This document shows positions 55,050 through 63,506 of a stretch of DNA of 64,000 bases, piece by piece. Below the pieces are notes generated by a model. That model saw nothing but the letters and a program-made list of their open reading frames with translations, had not been told where the DNA came from and searched no databases. Made by a program: the position numbers and the translations under genes. The DNA comes from Campylobacterales bacterium (GTDB taxonomy: Bacteria > Campylobacterota > Campylobacteria > Campylobacterales > QNZT01): the NCBI GenBank assembly GCA_024278835.1, contig JAJRSK010000036.1, positions 1-64,000 of the forward strand, in the 5' to 3' direction. Position 1 is the first letter of the stretch; each line of letters opens with the position of its first letter.

Positions 55050-56427
55050 GTCCCTTTATCCACTCGATATAATATGCCATCTGTTTAACGGTCTCTTCTG
55101 TCGCCGTCCCACCATGGGAGGCTCTAGCATTCATAGAGTTTCGTAAATTTAAAAATGTTAAAACATCTTCTTCTATCCTACTATCGACGACTTTGAGTTC
55201 TTCAATACTCATCTCACTAAGGTCAACACCCGACTTTTCTGCTTGTACCACGATAGAACCAGTGATTTTATACGCATCACGAAAAGGCATATCACACTTC
55301 TCCACCAGATAATCCGCCAAATCAGTCGCAGAGAGATGTCCGATTTTACATGCCTCCTCCATCCGAGAGATATTCACGGTCATCGTTTTTATTGCTTCCC
55401 TTAAAATCTCTAACGATATTTTTGCTGTCTCCACAGAATCAAATACACCCTCTTTATCTTCTTGCATATCCTTATTGTATGCTAAAGGAAGCCCTTTTAA
55501 AACTGTTAAAAGAGAGATGAGATTTCCATAAACACGTCCGGTCTTGCCACGAAGAAGTTCAGGAACATCAGGATTTTTCTTTTGTGGCATAATGGAAGAA
55601 CTTGTGGAATATTCATCACTTAGTGAGATAAAAGAGAACTCAGAACTTGACCACAGCACTAACTCCTCTGAAAGACGAGAAATATGTGTCATCAAAGTCG
55701 CAATATTAAAAAGTATCTCTAAAGCAAAATCCCTATCACTCACGGTATCTAAACAATTAACCGTAGGCTCTTTGAATCCTAGTTCTTTTGCAGTTAAAAA
55801 TCTATCTATTTTATGTGGAGTCCCTGCCAAAGCAGCACAACCAATAGGAGAAATATTATTTCTCTCATAAGAACTATCAAATCGTTCAATATCACGTTTA
55901 AACATTGATACATACGCTAGTAAATGGTAAGCAAAGTTGATAGGTTGAGCATGTTGCAAGTGTGTCATCCCGGGCAACATACTCTCTGTGTGATAAGAGG
56001 CTACGGTTAAGAGTTCTTTTTCTAAAGATACCAGCAACGCTTTCAACACAAGCGTATTTTTTTGAACATACAGTCTAAAGTCTAAAGCCACTTGATCATT
56101 TCGACTTCTAGCAGTATGGAGTTTTTTACCCGCATCCCCTATCATTTCTGTCAATTTTTTTTCTATTGCCATATGGATATCTTCATCTGCTATCTTAAAA
56201 ACAAATTTACCTTCAGCTATTTCATCTTTTATCTGGATTAAACCATCTTTAATAGAAGCAAGTTCATCCTGATTCAATATCCCCTGTGCTGCTAGCATCG
56301 TGGCATGCGCCATAGAGCCTTCGATATCTTCTTGATATAATTTTTGATCAAAAGGAAGAGAGGCATTAAAAAGGTCTAAAAGTTCTGAAGATTTTGCGCC
56401 CACGCGCCCTGATGCTAGTTTTGCCAT
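55042..56427 (-). CDS. argH: Argininosuccinate lyase
   Basis: The 461-residue product catalyses the last step of arginine synthesis, splitting argininosuccinate to arginine and fumarate. It has [20 protein letters not shown], the His of [20 protein letters not shown], and the fumarase/lyase signature [20 protein letters not shown] with the catalytic serine. The C-terminal region ([25 protein letters not shown]) is normal. The adjacent pckA agrees with the C. jejuni order argH-pckA-pycB as I recall it. A pckA terminator hairpin lies 87 bases upstream of its start. Confidence 0.96.
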   Translation of the reverse strand: MAKLASGRVGAKSSELLDLFNASLPFDQKLYQEDIEGSMAHATMLAAQGILNQDELASIKDGLIQIKDEIAEGKFVFKIADEDIHMAIEKKLTEMIGDAGKKLHTARSRNDQVALDFRLYVQKNTLVLKALLVSLEKELLTVASYHTESMLPGMTHLQHAQPINFAYHLLAYVSMFKRDIERFDSSYERNNISPIGCAALAGTPHKIDRFLTAKELGFKEPTVNCLDTVSDRDFALEILFNIATLMTHISRLSEELVLWSSSEFSFISLSDEYSTSSSIMPQKKNPDVPELLRGKTGRVYGNLISLLTVLKGLPLAYNKDMQEDKEGVFDSVETAKISLEILREAIKTMTVNISRMEEACKIGHLSATDLADYLVEKCDMPFRDAYKITGSIVVQAEKSGVDLSEMSIEELKVVDSRIEEDVLTFLNLRNSMNARASHGGTATEETVKQMAYYIEWIKGLS

Positions 56428-56504
56428 AAAGTAAGTACTCCAAATTTAATATAGTGGATTATAGCAAAAAGTGATTAATGGATAGAATTATTAGAGAGCA
56501 ATAA

Positions 56505-56519
56505 GAGGGATGCACCCTC
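56505..56519 (-). terminator. Short hairpin after pckA
   Basis: GAGGG (56505-56509) pairs with CCCTC (56515-56519) around a five-base loop, 15 bases beyond the pckA stop, next to a palindrome copy (56521). On the minus strand CTTATTG follows. Confidence 0.45.
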
Positions 56520-56533
56520 CTATCATGATAAGT

Positions 56534-58117
56534 TTATGGTAACTTAGGACCTGCTACAGAGTAGTCAAACTCCGCATCTTCTTTAAGATATTTTTTAAAG
56601 TTTTCAATGTAGAGTTTGGCAAGATTATCTCTTGTCTTTTTATACTCTTCTTTATCTTCCCAAGCATTTTTGGGATTTAATACTTTTTCATCAACACCTG
56701 GTAAAGTTGTTGGAAAGTTCAAACCGAATGTTTTGGTAGTAGCAAATTCAGAATCATGAATCGAACCATCCATGATAGCATCGATACAAGCACGCGTCGC
56801 TTTAAGGGACATTCTCTCACCAACACCATAAGCACCACCCGTCCAACCAGTATTTACCAAAAATACATTAACATCATGACTATCAATCTTTTCACCTAAA
56901 AGTTTAGCATAGACAGTCGGATGTAGTGGCAAAAATGCTTCACCAAAACAAGCTGAAAAAGTAGCTACCGGTTCAGTAATACCTCTCTCAGTCCCAGCAA
57001 CTTTCGCTGTATAACCAGAAAGGAAATAGTACATCGCTTGCTCTTTAGTCAATTTACTTACTGGTGGTAATACACCAAAAGCATCTGCAGATAAAAAGAC
57101 GATATTTTTAGGATGTCCTGCTTGCAAGGATGGTTCATGATTGGGAATATGTTCGATAGGATAAGAAACTCTTGTATTTTCTGTTTTAGATCCATCATCA
57201 TAGTCTACCACACCAGCATCATTTGCAACAACATTTTCTAAGAGTGCATTTTCACGAATTGCACCAAAAATTTCTGGTTCATTCTCGCCTTTCAGTCCAA
57301 TAGTTTTTGCATAACAACCACCCTCAAAGTTGAAAACACCATGTTCATCCCAACCATGTTCATCATCACCAATAAGATTTCTTTTTGGATCTGCTGAAAG
57401 TGTTGTTTTTCCTGTGCCTGAAAGACCAAAGAAAAGTGCTGTATCGCCCTCTTTACCAACATTTGCGGAACAGTGCATAGAGAGTTTTCCTTCAAGTGGC
57501 AACCAGTAGTTCATCATAGAAAAAATCCCTTTTTTCATCTCACCGCCATACCATGTTCCACCGATGACTGCAACATTCTTCTCTACATTAAAAACAACAA
57601 ATACCTCAGAGTGAAGATTATGTTTTTCCCACTCATCATCTACAACTTTACAAGCATTGTAGACAACAAAATCAGGAGAAAAACTAGTTATTTCATCCTC
57701 TTTTGGACGAATAAACATATTTTTAACAAAATGTGCTTGCCATGCAATCTCAGTTACAAAACGCACATTCTTTTTGCTAGCATCACTCGCACCACAAAAC
57801 AAGTCTTGAATATAAATATCTTTATTTGAAAGTTGTTCTGTCGCTTTTTCAAAAAGGATATCAAAAACTTCTTCTGTTGTTTCAAAGTTGATGTCACCCC
57901 AAGCAATATACTTGTTAGAAGGTGATTGATTCACAAAGAACTTATCTTTTGGGCTACGACCGGTAAAAATGCCCGTATCTACCATCATCGCACCATTATC
58001 AGCTTGTTTTAATCCCGCTTCAAGCTCTTTCTCTCTTAAAAAGTCATAACTCGAGTTATGAAAAACTTTTTGAACATTACTAAGACCTAACTTTTCTAAA
58101 TCTGCTACTGTAACCAT
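56534..58117 (-). CDS. pckA: Phosphoenolpyruvate carboxykinase (ATP)
   Basis: I start at ATG 58117 ([15 protein letters not shown]), not the track's GTG 58123; AAAGGGTGAG lies just upstream. The 527-residue product interconverts oxaloacetate and PEP using ATP. It has [14 protein letters not shown], the kinase-1a P-loop [28 protein letters not shown], and [12 protein letters not shown] with the metal ligands. Downstream of oadGAB on the same strand, it acts on the product or substrate of the biotin enzyme and so links TCA-cycle oxaloacetate to gluconeogenesis. In an autotroph using the reductive TCA cycle this is a main route to sugars (inference). Confidence 0.96.
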   Translation of the reverse strand: MVTVADLEKLGLSNVQKVFHNSSYDFLREKELEAGLKQADNGAMMVDTGIFTGRSPKDKFFVNQSPSNKYIAWGDINFETTEEVFDILFEKATEQLSNKDIYIQDLFCGASDASKKNVRFVTEIAWQAHFVKNMFIRPKEDEITSFSPDFVVYNACKVVDDEWEKHNLHSEVFVVFNVEKNVAVIGGTWYGGEMKKGIFSMMNYWLPLEGKLSMHCSANVGKEGDTALFFGLSGTGKTTLSADPKRNLIGDDEHGWDEHGVFNFEGGCYAKTIGLKGENEPEIFGAIRENALLENVVANDAGVVDYDDGSKTENTRVSYPIEHIPNHEPSLQAGHPKNIVFLSADAFGVLPPVSKLTKEQAMYYFLSGYTAKVAGTERGITEPVATFSACFGEAFLPLHPTVYAKLLGEKIDSHDVNVFLVNTGWTGGAYGVGERMSLKATRACIDAIMDGSIHDSEFATTKTFGLNFPTTLPGVDEKVLNPKNAWEDKEEYKKTRDNLAKLYIENFKKYLKEDAEFDYSVAGPKLP

Positions 58118-58170
58118 AATCACTCACCCTTTATTTTTACTCTTACACTTAAATCGGACATTCTTACTTT

Positions 58171-59493
58171 TTATTTAAATATTGATAACAAAACACCCGC
58201 TGCAACGGCAGAACCTATAACCCCTGCTACATTTGGACCCATAGCATGCATCAATAAAATATTGGACTTATTATACTCTTGCCCTACTTTACTTACCACC
58301 CTGGCTGCCATAGGTACAGCAGATACACCTGCCGCACCAATAAGTGGATTAATTGGATCTTTTGAGAATTTATTCATCAATTTTGCCATAAGTACACCAG
58401 CCGCCGTACCCGCAGCAAATGCTAAAAGACCAATAACCATAATACCTAAGGTCTCTGCTACTAAAAACTTATCAGCTTGAAGCGTACCACCAACGCCAAG
58501 TCCCAAGAAAATAGTCACTATGTTAATCAAAGAATTTTGCATTTCATTTGATAGCCTATCTACAACGCCAGATTCTTTTGCAAAGTTACCTAAAGCAAAT
58601 GAACCCATCAATGGAGCAGCATCAGGAAGTACCAAAGCAATCATCATAATAACTACGATAGGGAAAATCAATTTTTCAATTCTATTCACTTGTCTACCCG
58701 TAACCATCTTAATTTTTCGTTCTTCATCTGTTGTCAATGCTTTCATTATCGGAGGTTGGATAACAGGAACCAATGCCATATATGAATATGCCGCGACAGC
58801 AATAGCCCCTAACATTTCTGGCGCTAGCGCAGACGCTATAAAAATTGATGTAGGGCCATCAGCACCACCGATAATTGAGATAGCAGAGCACTGTTTTAGC
58901 GAATAGTCAACTATGCCGTATTGAGAAAGTGCTGCTGCCCCTACTAAAGAACCAAAGATTCCAAACTGTGCTGCACCACCAAGAATAGCTGTTTTAGGGT
59001 TGGCAAGCAATGGTCCAAAATCTGTCATTGCACCAACACCCATAAAGATAAGCAAAGGGAAAAACTCATTGGCAATACCCATATCATAAATAATACCAAG
59101 CATACCATGTGGCCCCGTCATATTGGCAATAGGAATATTGGCCAATAATCCACCAAAAGCAATTGGAAGCAACAATAACGGTTCAAAGCCTTTGGCTACT
59201 GCTAAATAAAAGAGCACAAAAATAATCAAGAACATGATAACTCGACCGCCACTTTGGGCAAATTTTGTCATCTCTTCACCACGACCATTTTTGACACCAT
59301 CTTGAGGAAACATGATAGCGTTAAGCCCTGTCGTTTCAAAAAAACCTGCAAAAAGACCTGTCACAGACTTTGGTGTATATGCTTGCTCTGTTTCCGCTAC
59401 AGCTGCTGCCACCTCATGCTCAGATGCTGAAGCAACAGAAGGCACTACAAAAGTAAGCACCAATAAAAGAGAAAGTAGAAATTTTTTCATCAC
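58171..59493 (-). CDS. oadB: Sodium-pumping oxaloacetate decarboxylase beta subunit (OadB)
   Basis: The 440-residue product is an integral membrane carboxybiotin decarboxylase that couples decarboxylation to Na+ export. It has about nine to eleven membrane segments and the conserved stretches [46 protein letters not shown] and [21 protein letters not shown], holding the Na+-binding Asp residues. It begins with a signal-like N-terminus ([19 protein letters not shown]) and a 20-residue polar linker not universal in the family. It is coupled with oadA six bases upstream. Confidence 0.93.
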   Translation of the reverse strand: MMKKFLLSLLLVLTFVVPSVASASEHEVAAAVAETEQAYTPKSVTGLFAGFFETTGLNAIMFPQDGVKNGRGEEMTKFAQSGGRVIMFLIIFVLFYLAVAKGFEPLLLLPIAFGGLLANIPIANMTGPHGMLGIIYDMGIANEFFPLLIFMGVGAMTDFGPLLANPKTAILGGAAQFGIFGSLVGAAALSQYGIVDYSLKQCSAISIIGGADGPTSIFIASALAPEMLGAIAVAAYSYMALVPVIQPPIMKALTTDEERKIKMVTGRQVNRIEKLIFPIVVIMMIALVLPDAAPLMGSFALGNFAKESGVVDRLSNEMQNSLINIVTIFLGLGVGGTLQADKFLVAETLGIMVIGLLAFAAGTAAGVLMAKLMNKFSKDPINPLIGAAGVSAVPMAARVVSKVGQEYNKSNILLMHAMGPNVAGVIGSAVAAGVLLSIFK

Positions 59494-59499
59494 TTCTCC

Positions 59500-61296
59500 C
59501 TAGTCCATAGTTGCTAGTAGTTGACCATCTTGAACTGCATCATTTGTATTCACATTAATCGATTTTAACACACCATCTTGCGGTGCTGGTATATCAATCT
59601 CCATTTTCATAGCTTCAAGTATCATGATAGGGTCGCCCTCTTTAAGTGTGTCACCCACACTGGCAACAATTTTCCAAACATTGCCCGGTGTTTGAGAGTG
59701 TACTTCTACACCGCCAACACCAGCAGCCACTGCTACAGGTGCTGCTGCCACGGGGGCTACTACTGCAGGAGTAGCAGATGTTACTGCTACTTCACCATCA
59801 TGTCCTTCTACAACATCAACATTGTATCTTGTCCCATTTACTACTACTGTATATTGTCCACCCATATCTTTGCTTCCTTTATTTATACTATCATTTTTTC
59901 TTATATTTACTTCTGCTTCACCTTTAAGGAAAGTGATACCTTTATCCCCACATGATGCTGCAATAAAAAGATTTTCATCATTTAGGTCGATACCTTCATC
60001 GGCCAATATCGCTTTAAAATATTTTAGTGATTTTTTCTCATCTGCATCAGCATGTGACAATGCCGTTGCAGTTGTAGGTTCCAACTTTAATTTTTCACTT
60101 GCTAACTTTACTATTTCAGGATCAGGAGCAACTGGTGTACTACCAAAATATCCAAGTACCATACGACCATAGCCATCTGCTATTTTCTTCCAATCACCAA
60201 ACATCACATTGGCATAGGCTTGTTGCCAGTAAAATTGAGAAACTGGTGTCACAGAAGTTCCGTAGCCTCCCCTTTCAACTACTTCTCTCATCGCAGCGAT
60301 AACCTCAGGAAATTTATCTAATGAATCATTATCTCTCATCATTTGTGTATTTGCAGTTAGTGCTCCACCTGGCATCGGTGAAAATGGAATCAATGGAGAA
60401 ACCGCCGTTGCTTCAGGTGGGATAAAGTAGTCACTAAGACAATCTTTTAATACTTCTTCATAAGTAAGTATCTTTAATACTTCTAAACCACCTAAGTCAA
60501 AATTTGTCCCTTTTGTTGCATGTAAAAGTGTTAAAATATCAGGTTGACTTGTTCCCCCACTCACTGGCGATGCTGCTAAATCTATACCATCAACACCAGC
60601 TTCAAGTGCCGCTAAATAGCATGAAACACTCACACCTGCTGTCTCATGGGTATGAAGTCTTACATGTACATCTTCAGGCAATAATCTTTTTGCCATAGCA
60701 ATTGTTTCATAGACTTTATGTGGACTGGAAGTCCCACTGGCATCTTTAAAACAGACAGAATCGTACTCAATACCAGACTCAAGTATATCACGTAATGTTT
60801 TCTCATAAAAAGCAACATCGTGCGCCCCCTTACACCCTGGTGGTAAATCCATCATCGTCACAACAACTTCATGATTTAAACCATGTGCTTTTATGCGACT
60901 ACCAGAATATTTAAGATTTTCCACATCATTAAGTGCGTCAAAGTTACGAATCGTCGTCGTACCATGTTTTTTAAACATTTTAGCATGTAAATCAATCAAC
61001 TCACTACTACCTGTATCTAACATAACTGTGTTAACACCACGCGCTAGCGTTTGAAGATTTGCTTCAGGCCCAACAATGGTACGAAACTTATCCATCATCT
61101 CAAAAGCATTTTCATTCAAATAAAAAAAGAGACTCTGAAAGCGTGCCCCTCCACCAAACTCAAAATGGCTAATGCCTGCATGCTTGGCTGCTTCTACCGC
61201 GGGAAAGAAGTCGTCCATCAATACTCTCCCGCCAAAGACAGACTGAAATCCATCTCTAAAAGTAGTATCCATAATATCTATTAATTTTTTTGCCAT
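59500..61296 (-). CDS. oadA: Oxaloacetate decarboxylase alpha subunit / pyruvate carboxylase B-type (biotin carboxyltransferase)
   Basis: The 598-residue product has a TIM-barrel carboxyltransferase domain (DTTFRDGFQSVFGGRVLMDD, RNFDALNDVENL, FKDASGTSSPHKVYET, RLHTHETAGVSVSCYL), the conserved PYC_OADA domain, and a C-terminal biotinyl domain with EAMKMEI around residue 560. The Ala/Pro/Val linker before it (TPAVVAPVAAAPVAVAAGVG) is flexible. The carboxyltransferase motifs deviate from the common RDAHQS and KDMAG forms (here RDGFQS and KDASG), as in C. jejuni PycB as I recall it. Direction (pyruvate carboxylation or oxaloacetate decarboxylation) is uncertain; oadB and oadG neighbours favour the Na+ pump. 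The palindrome at 59620 encodes PIMILEAM inside the biotin motif. Confidence 0.93.
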   Translation of the reverse strand: MAKKLIDIMDTTFRDGFQSVFGGRVLMDDFFPAVEAAKHAGISHFEFGGGARFQSLFFYLNENAFEMMDKFRTIVGPEANLQTLARGVNTVMLDTGSSELIDLHAKMFKKHGTTTIRNFDALNDVENLKYSGSRIKAHGLNHEVVVTMMDLPPGCKGAHDVAFYEKTLRDILESGIEYDSVCFKDASGTSSPHKVYETIAMAKRLLPEDVHVRLHTHETAGVSVSCYLAALEAGVDGIDLAASPVSGGTSQPDILTLLHATKGTNFDLGGLEVLKILTYEEVLKDCLSDYFIPPEATAVSPLIPFSPMPGGALTANTQMMRDNDSLDKFPEVIAAMREVVERGGYGTSVTPVSQFYWQQAYANVMFGDWKKIADGYGRMVLGYFGSTPVAPDPEIVKLASEKLKLEPTTATALSHADADEKKSLKYFKAILADEGIDLNDENLFIAASCGDKGITFLKGEAEVNIRKNDSINKGSKDMGGQYTVVVNGTRYNVDVVEGHDGEVAVTSATPAVVAPVAAAPVAVAAGVGGVEVHSQTPGNVWKIVASVGDTLKEGDPIMILEAMKMEIDIPAPQDGVLKSINVNTNDAVQDGQLLATMD

Positions 61297-61305
61297 TTAT
61301 CGCCT

Positions 61306-61563
61306 TTAATTTTTTCTAAAATCAGTTATCGCTGCTGTGATTGCCGCAATGACCTCTGCATCGTCATTTTTTCCAGAAGTTGCAGTACTAGCAGCCTTTG
61401 CAGCGCCAGCTGCACCTACTGTAACTGACTTTTGAGGAAAATACTTTTGAACCAATTTTGCTTGTAGTTTGAGAACCCAAATAAGAAGAAGCAAAAAGAG
61501 GAAAACGGTTGTCATGCCAAGAACCATGAACTTTAAACCTTCGGTAACGAGATTAACTTCCAT
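61306..61563 (-). CDS. oadG: Oxaloacetate decarboxylase gamma subunit (OadG)
   Basis: The 85-residue product has one N-terminal membrane helix (LKFMVLGMTTVFLFLLLLIWVLKLQAKL) and a flexible Ala-rich tail (GAAGAAKAASTATSGKN). This is the OadG layout: the helix binds OadB and the tail binds OadA, holding the complex together. It is the first gene of oadG-oadA-oadB-pckA, with ten bases or fewer between oadG, oadA and oadB. The C-terminal AAITAAITDFRKN is also family-like. Confidence 0.87.
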   Translation of the reverse strand: MEVNLVTEGLKFMVLGMTTVFLFLLLLIWVLKLQAKLVQKYFPQKSVTVGAAGAAKAASTATSGKNDDAEVIAAITAAITDFRKN

Positions 61564-61640
61564 TTAACCAACCTTTAATAAAATAATAACAAAATGATAA
61601 CACAAGATATATTAAACCATCTTATTTATAGATATATTCT

Positions 61641-61665
61641 AGGGCACTTTGTTTTAAAGTGCTCT
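61641..61665 (-). terminator. Hairpin between the ankyrin gene and oadG
   Basis: AGGGCACTTT (61641-61650) pairs with AAAGTGCTCT (61656-61665), with one G-T pair, around a five-base loop. It may terminate the ankyrin transcript or serve as the oad leader. Its arm resembles the AGGGCAC arm of the hairpin at 5434. Confidence 0.5.
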
Positions 61666-61709
61666 GATAAAAAAAGTAAAAATATTAATTTAAAAAGAGT
61701 GTTACCTTT

Positions 61710-62213
61710 TTACTGATTTTCTGAAATATTTTCTATAAACTCTTGTACTTTTTTCTTTCTCAAACGTCTTGAATAATCTAAAGCACTCATACCCATATTA
61801 TCTTTTACATGCGCATCCCCACCACGAGAAAGTATAAATTCTGCGACATCTAGGTTTCCATAGCAACATGATTGCATAAAGGGAGTAAATCCACTTTTTC
61901 TTTTGGTAGTTGTGATATCTAAACATTTTTCATCCGTTAGATAAGCTAGTATCTCTAAATCACCAAAGATAACTGCCTCATCTAACACACTAACACCGTC
62001 TTCATTGACAAAAGAGACATCTGCTCCACTATCAACTAAAAGTCGTATAATTTCACATTCAACTCTTTGACGCAGTGCATAAAAAAGTAGTGTAGATTCT
62101 TCATCTTCATCTAGACCAACCATGATAATTTGATTCATATCTTCACCATCTTTGATGGCTTGTTTCACTTTCAGAATATTATCTTCATCTAGTGCTTCTA
62201 TTATATTAGACAT
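61710..62213 (-). CDS. Ankyrin-repeat protein
   Basis: I use ATG 62213 (MSNIIEALDEDNILKVKQAI), which has AGGGG upstream; the track start at 62246 lies inside a palindrome and has no ribosome site. The 167-residue product holds about four ankyrin repeats (DEESTLLFYALRQRVECEIIRLLVDSGADVSFVNEDG, VSVLDEAVIFGDLEILAYL, SGFTPFMQSCCYGNLDVAEFILSRGGDAHVKDNMGMSALDYSRRL). No signal peptide is seen, so it is probably cytoplasmic, mediating protein contacts. The partner is unknown. It is monocistronic, between cytochrome and oad genes. Confidence 0.88.
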   Translation of the reverse strand: MSNIIEALDEDNILKVKQAIKDGEDMNQIIMVGLDEDEESTLLFYALRQRVECEIIRLLVDSGADVSFVNEDGVSVLDEAVIFGDLEILAYLTDEKCLDITTTKRKSGFTPFMQSCCYGNLDVAEFILSRGGDAHVKDNMGMSALDYSRRLRKKKVQEFIENISENQ

Positions 62214-62313
62214 ATTTTCCCCTATATCTTTGAATATTGTTATCATGATAACAGATAAAGCATTAGAAAATATTATAAATTAAAAATTTGAGAAATTTAG
62301 TAGAGAGAAATGT

Positions 62314-62341
62314 GTAAAGGTTGCACGAAGACAACCTTTAC
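62314..62341 (-). terminator. Terminator of the cytochrome c gene
   Basis: GTAAAGGTTG (62314-62323) pairs with CAACCTTTAC (62332-62341) around an eight-base loop, 12 bases after the stop codon. Confidence 0.75.
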
Positions 62342-62353
62342 AAGAAGTTACGT

Positions 62354-62653
62354 TTATTTTAGACCAGCAATATATTCAGCAACTGCTTTCATATCAGCAT
62401 CACTATATGAAGCAACTTGACCTTTCATTAAACCACCCATACCGTGTGTATTCAATGTACCAGCTTTATAACCTTTTAAAGCTGCTTCAGTTTTTCCTGC
62501 ATCTTGACCAGCGATAACTGCTGACTTACCAAGTGCTTTTTTCTCACCTTTTGCACCATGACAACCTGCACACTTCTTATAAAGTGCTGCACCGTCTGCT
62601 GCTAAAAAACTCATTGCGCCCACTGCCATTAATGTTAATACTACTTTTTTCAT
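62354..62653 (-). CDS. Periplasmic class I cytochrome c (c553-like)
   Basis: The 99-residue product has a signal peptide (MKKVVLTLMAVGAMSFLAA) and one heme site CAGCH in ALYKKCAGCHGAKGEK. The distal ligand is a Met in the HGMGGLMKGQV segment. The C-terminal helix ADMKAVAEYIAGL packs on the heme edge. Such small cytochromes carry electrons from the bc1 complex or a periplasmic oxidase of sulfur compounds to terminal oxidases. It has its own terminator and a 75-base spacer to the heme-less relative upstream. Confidence 0.93.
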   Translation of the reverse strand: MKKVVLTLMAVGAMSFLAADGAALYKKCAGCHGAKGEKKALGKSAVIAGQDAGKTEAALKGYKAGTLNTHGMGGLMKGQVASYSDADMKAVAEYIAGLK

Positions 62654-62728
62654 ATATTTTTCCCTTTTAATTTATTTATATCTGTTTCAACCTAATCTTA
62701 CTCAACACTTTTCTTACTAAGATTTATA

Positions 62729-63046
62729 TTAGCAAGAAGGAACATTTCCTGAATCGCTACCATACTCGTGGAAAAAGTCAAAAAGATCTGGTAAATACTT
62801 ATCTTTTACATCTTTTACATTTGGACAAATAGTCTTGATTTCATCTTCTAATGTGCCTTTCTCTTTGAAAGCTGCCCACTCATCTTGTGTGTGTTTCCCT
62901 GACATTTTAGCACCATTTAGACCACATGATTTCTTAAGTTTTTTAAGAAAAAGCTTTTGACCCTTTGCAGGATCAGCCATAACTGACGTACTTGCTACAC
63001 TTGTAATCAACAATGCAGTTGCTACCATACTTAAAACTTTTTTCAT
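62729..63046 (-). CDS. Cytochrome-c-like periplasmic protein lacking a heme motif
   Basis: The 105-residue product has a signal peptide (MVATALLITSVASTSVMA) and starts like a small cytochrome c (DPAKGQKLFLKKLKKSCGLNGAKM), but the CXXCH is absent: the position reads SCGLNG, with one cysteine. Two further cysteines are in TICPNV and at the extreme C-terminus (VPSC). I recall similar proteins in related bacteria, annotated as cytochromes. It therefore probably does not bind heme c covalently; disulfides or another ligand are possible. It is next to true cytochrome genes on the same strand. Confidence 0.75.
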   Translation of the reverse strand: MKKVLSMVATALLITSVASTSVMADPAKGQKLFLKKLKKSCGLNGAKMSGKHTQDEWAAFKEKGTLEDEIKTICPNVKDVKDKYLPDLFDFFHEYGSDSGNVPSC

Positions 63047-63164
63047 TTATTCTCCTTAGACTTAAAGTTTATCTTTCTTACACCAACAGTATAAAATACA
63101 ATTGTGGAGTAATTGTGAATTATAATACACTTTTGTATGATTCTTTATTAAAATCTCCAAAAAA

Positions 63165-63506
63165 CTACTGAATTTTTCCAAAAACTGTATATTTTTCCCA
63201 ATATATATCAATAGCTTCTTTCAATTTATCCTCATTTAATTCACTTTTTTGTTTCAAACCAAAACTTCTCGTGTATTCCTTTGACATAACACTTGTATCA
63301 CTATTAGGTTGCTTTAAATAATCTATCAATGCCAACTTAACAGAAACTTCATCACTATACTTTAAGAGATAACGAAAAAATATCTTCTCTAAATTAAAAG
63401 AGAGTTGTTTATGACAAATTAAACAATTGGTATCGTAAATATTTTGTTCAGCTTCTAAGAAACTAATGAAAAGCAGCAGCCATATAAATATTATTTTTTT
63501 TACCAT
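63165..63506 (-). CDS. Small c-type cytochrome-like protein (one CXXCH)
   Basis: The 113-residue product has a signal peptide (KKIIFIWLLLFISFLEA) and one heme-binding site CLICH in YDTNCLICHKQLSFN. The rest is helical and charged and holds a possible Met ligand (SVMSKEY). It overlaps the end of the sensor-kinase gene by seven bases, so the two are probably co-transcribed, suggesting that it works with the kinase or its target. No obvious family beyond one-heme c type. Confidence 0.75.
   Translation of the reverse strand: MVKKIIFIWLLLFISFLEAEQNIYDTNCLICHKQLSFNLEKIFFRYLLKYSDEVSVKLALIDYLKQPNSDTSVMSKEYTRSFGLKQKSELNEDKLKEAIDIYWEKYTVFGKIQ

Noticed and set aside
57473-57829. Plus-strand 118-residue ORF inside pckA
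   Set aside because: Antisense to the catalytic core of PckA; no start signal and no family resemblance.
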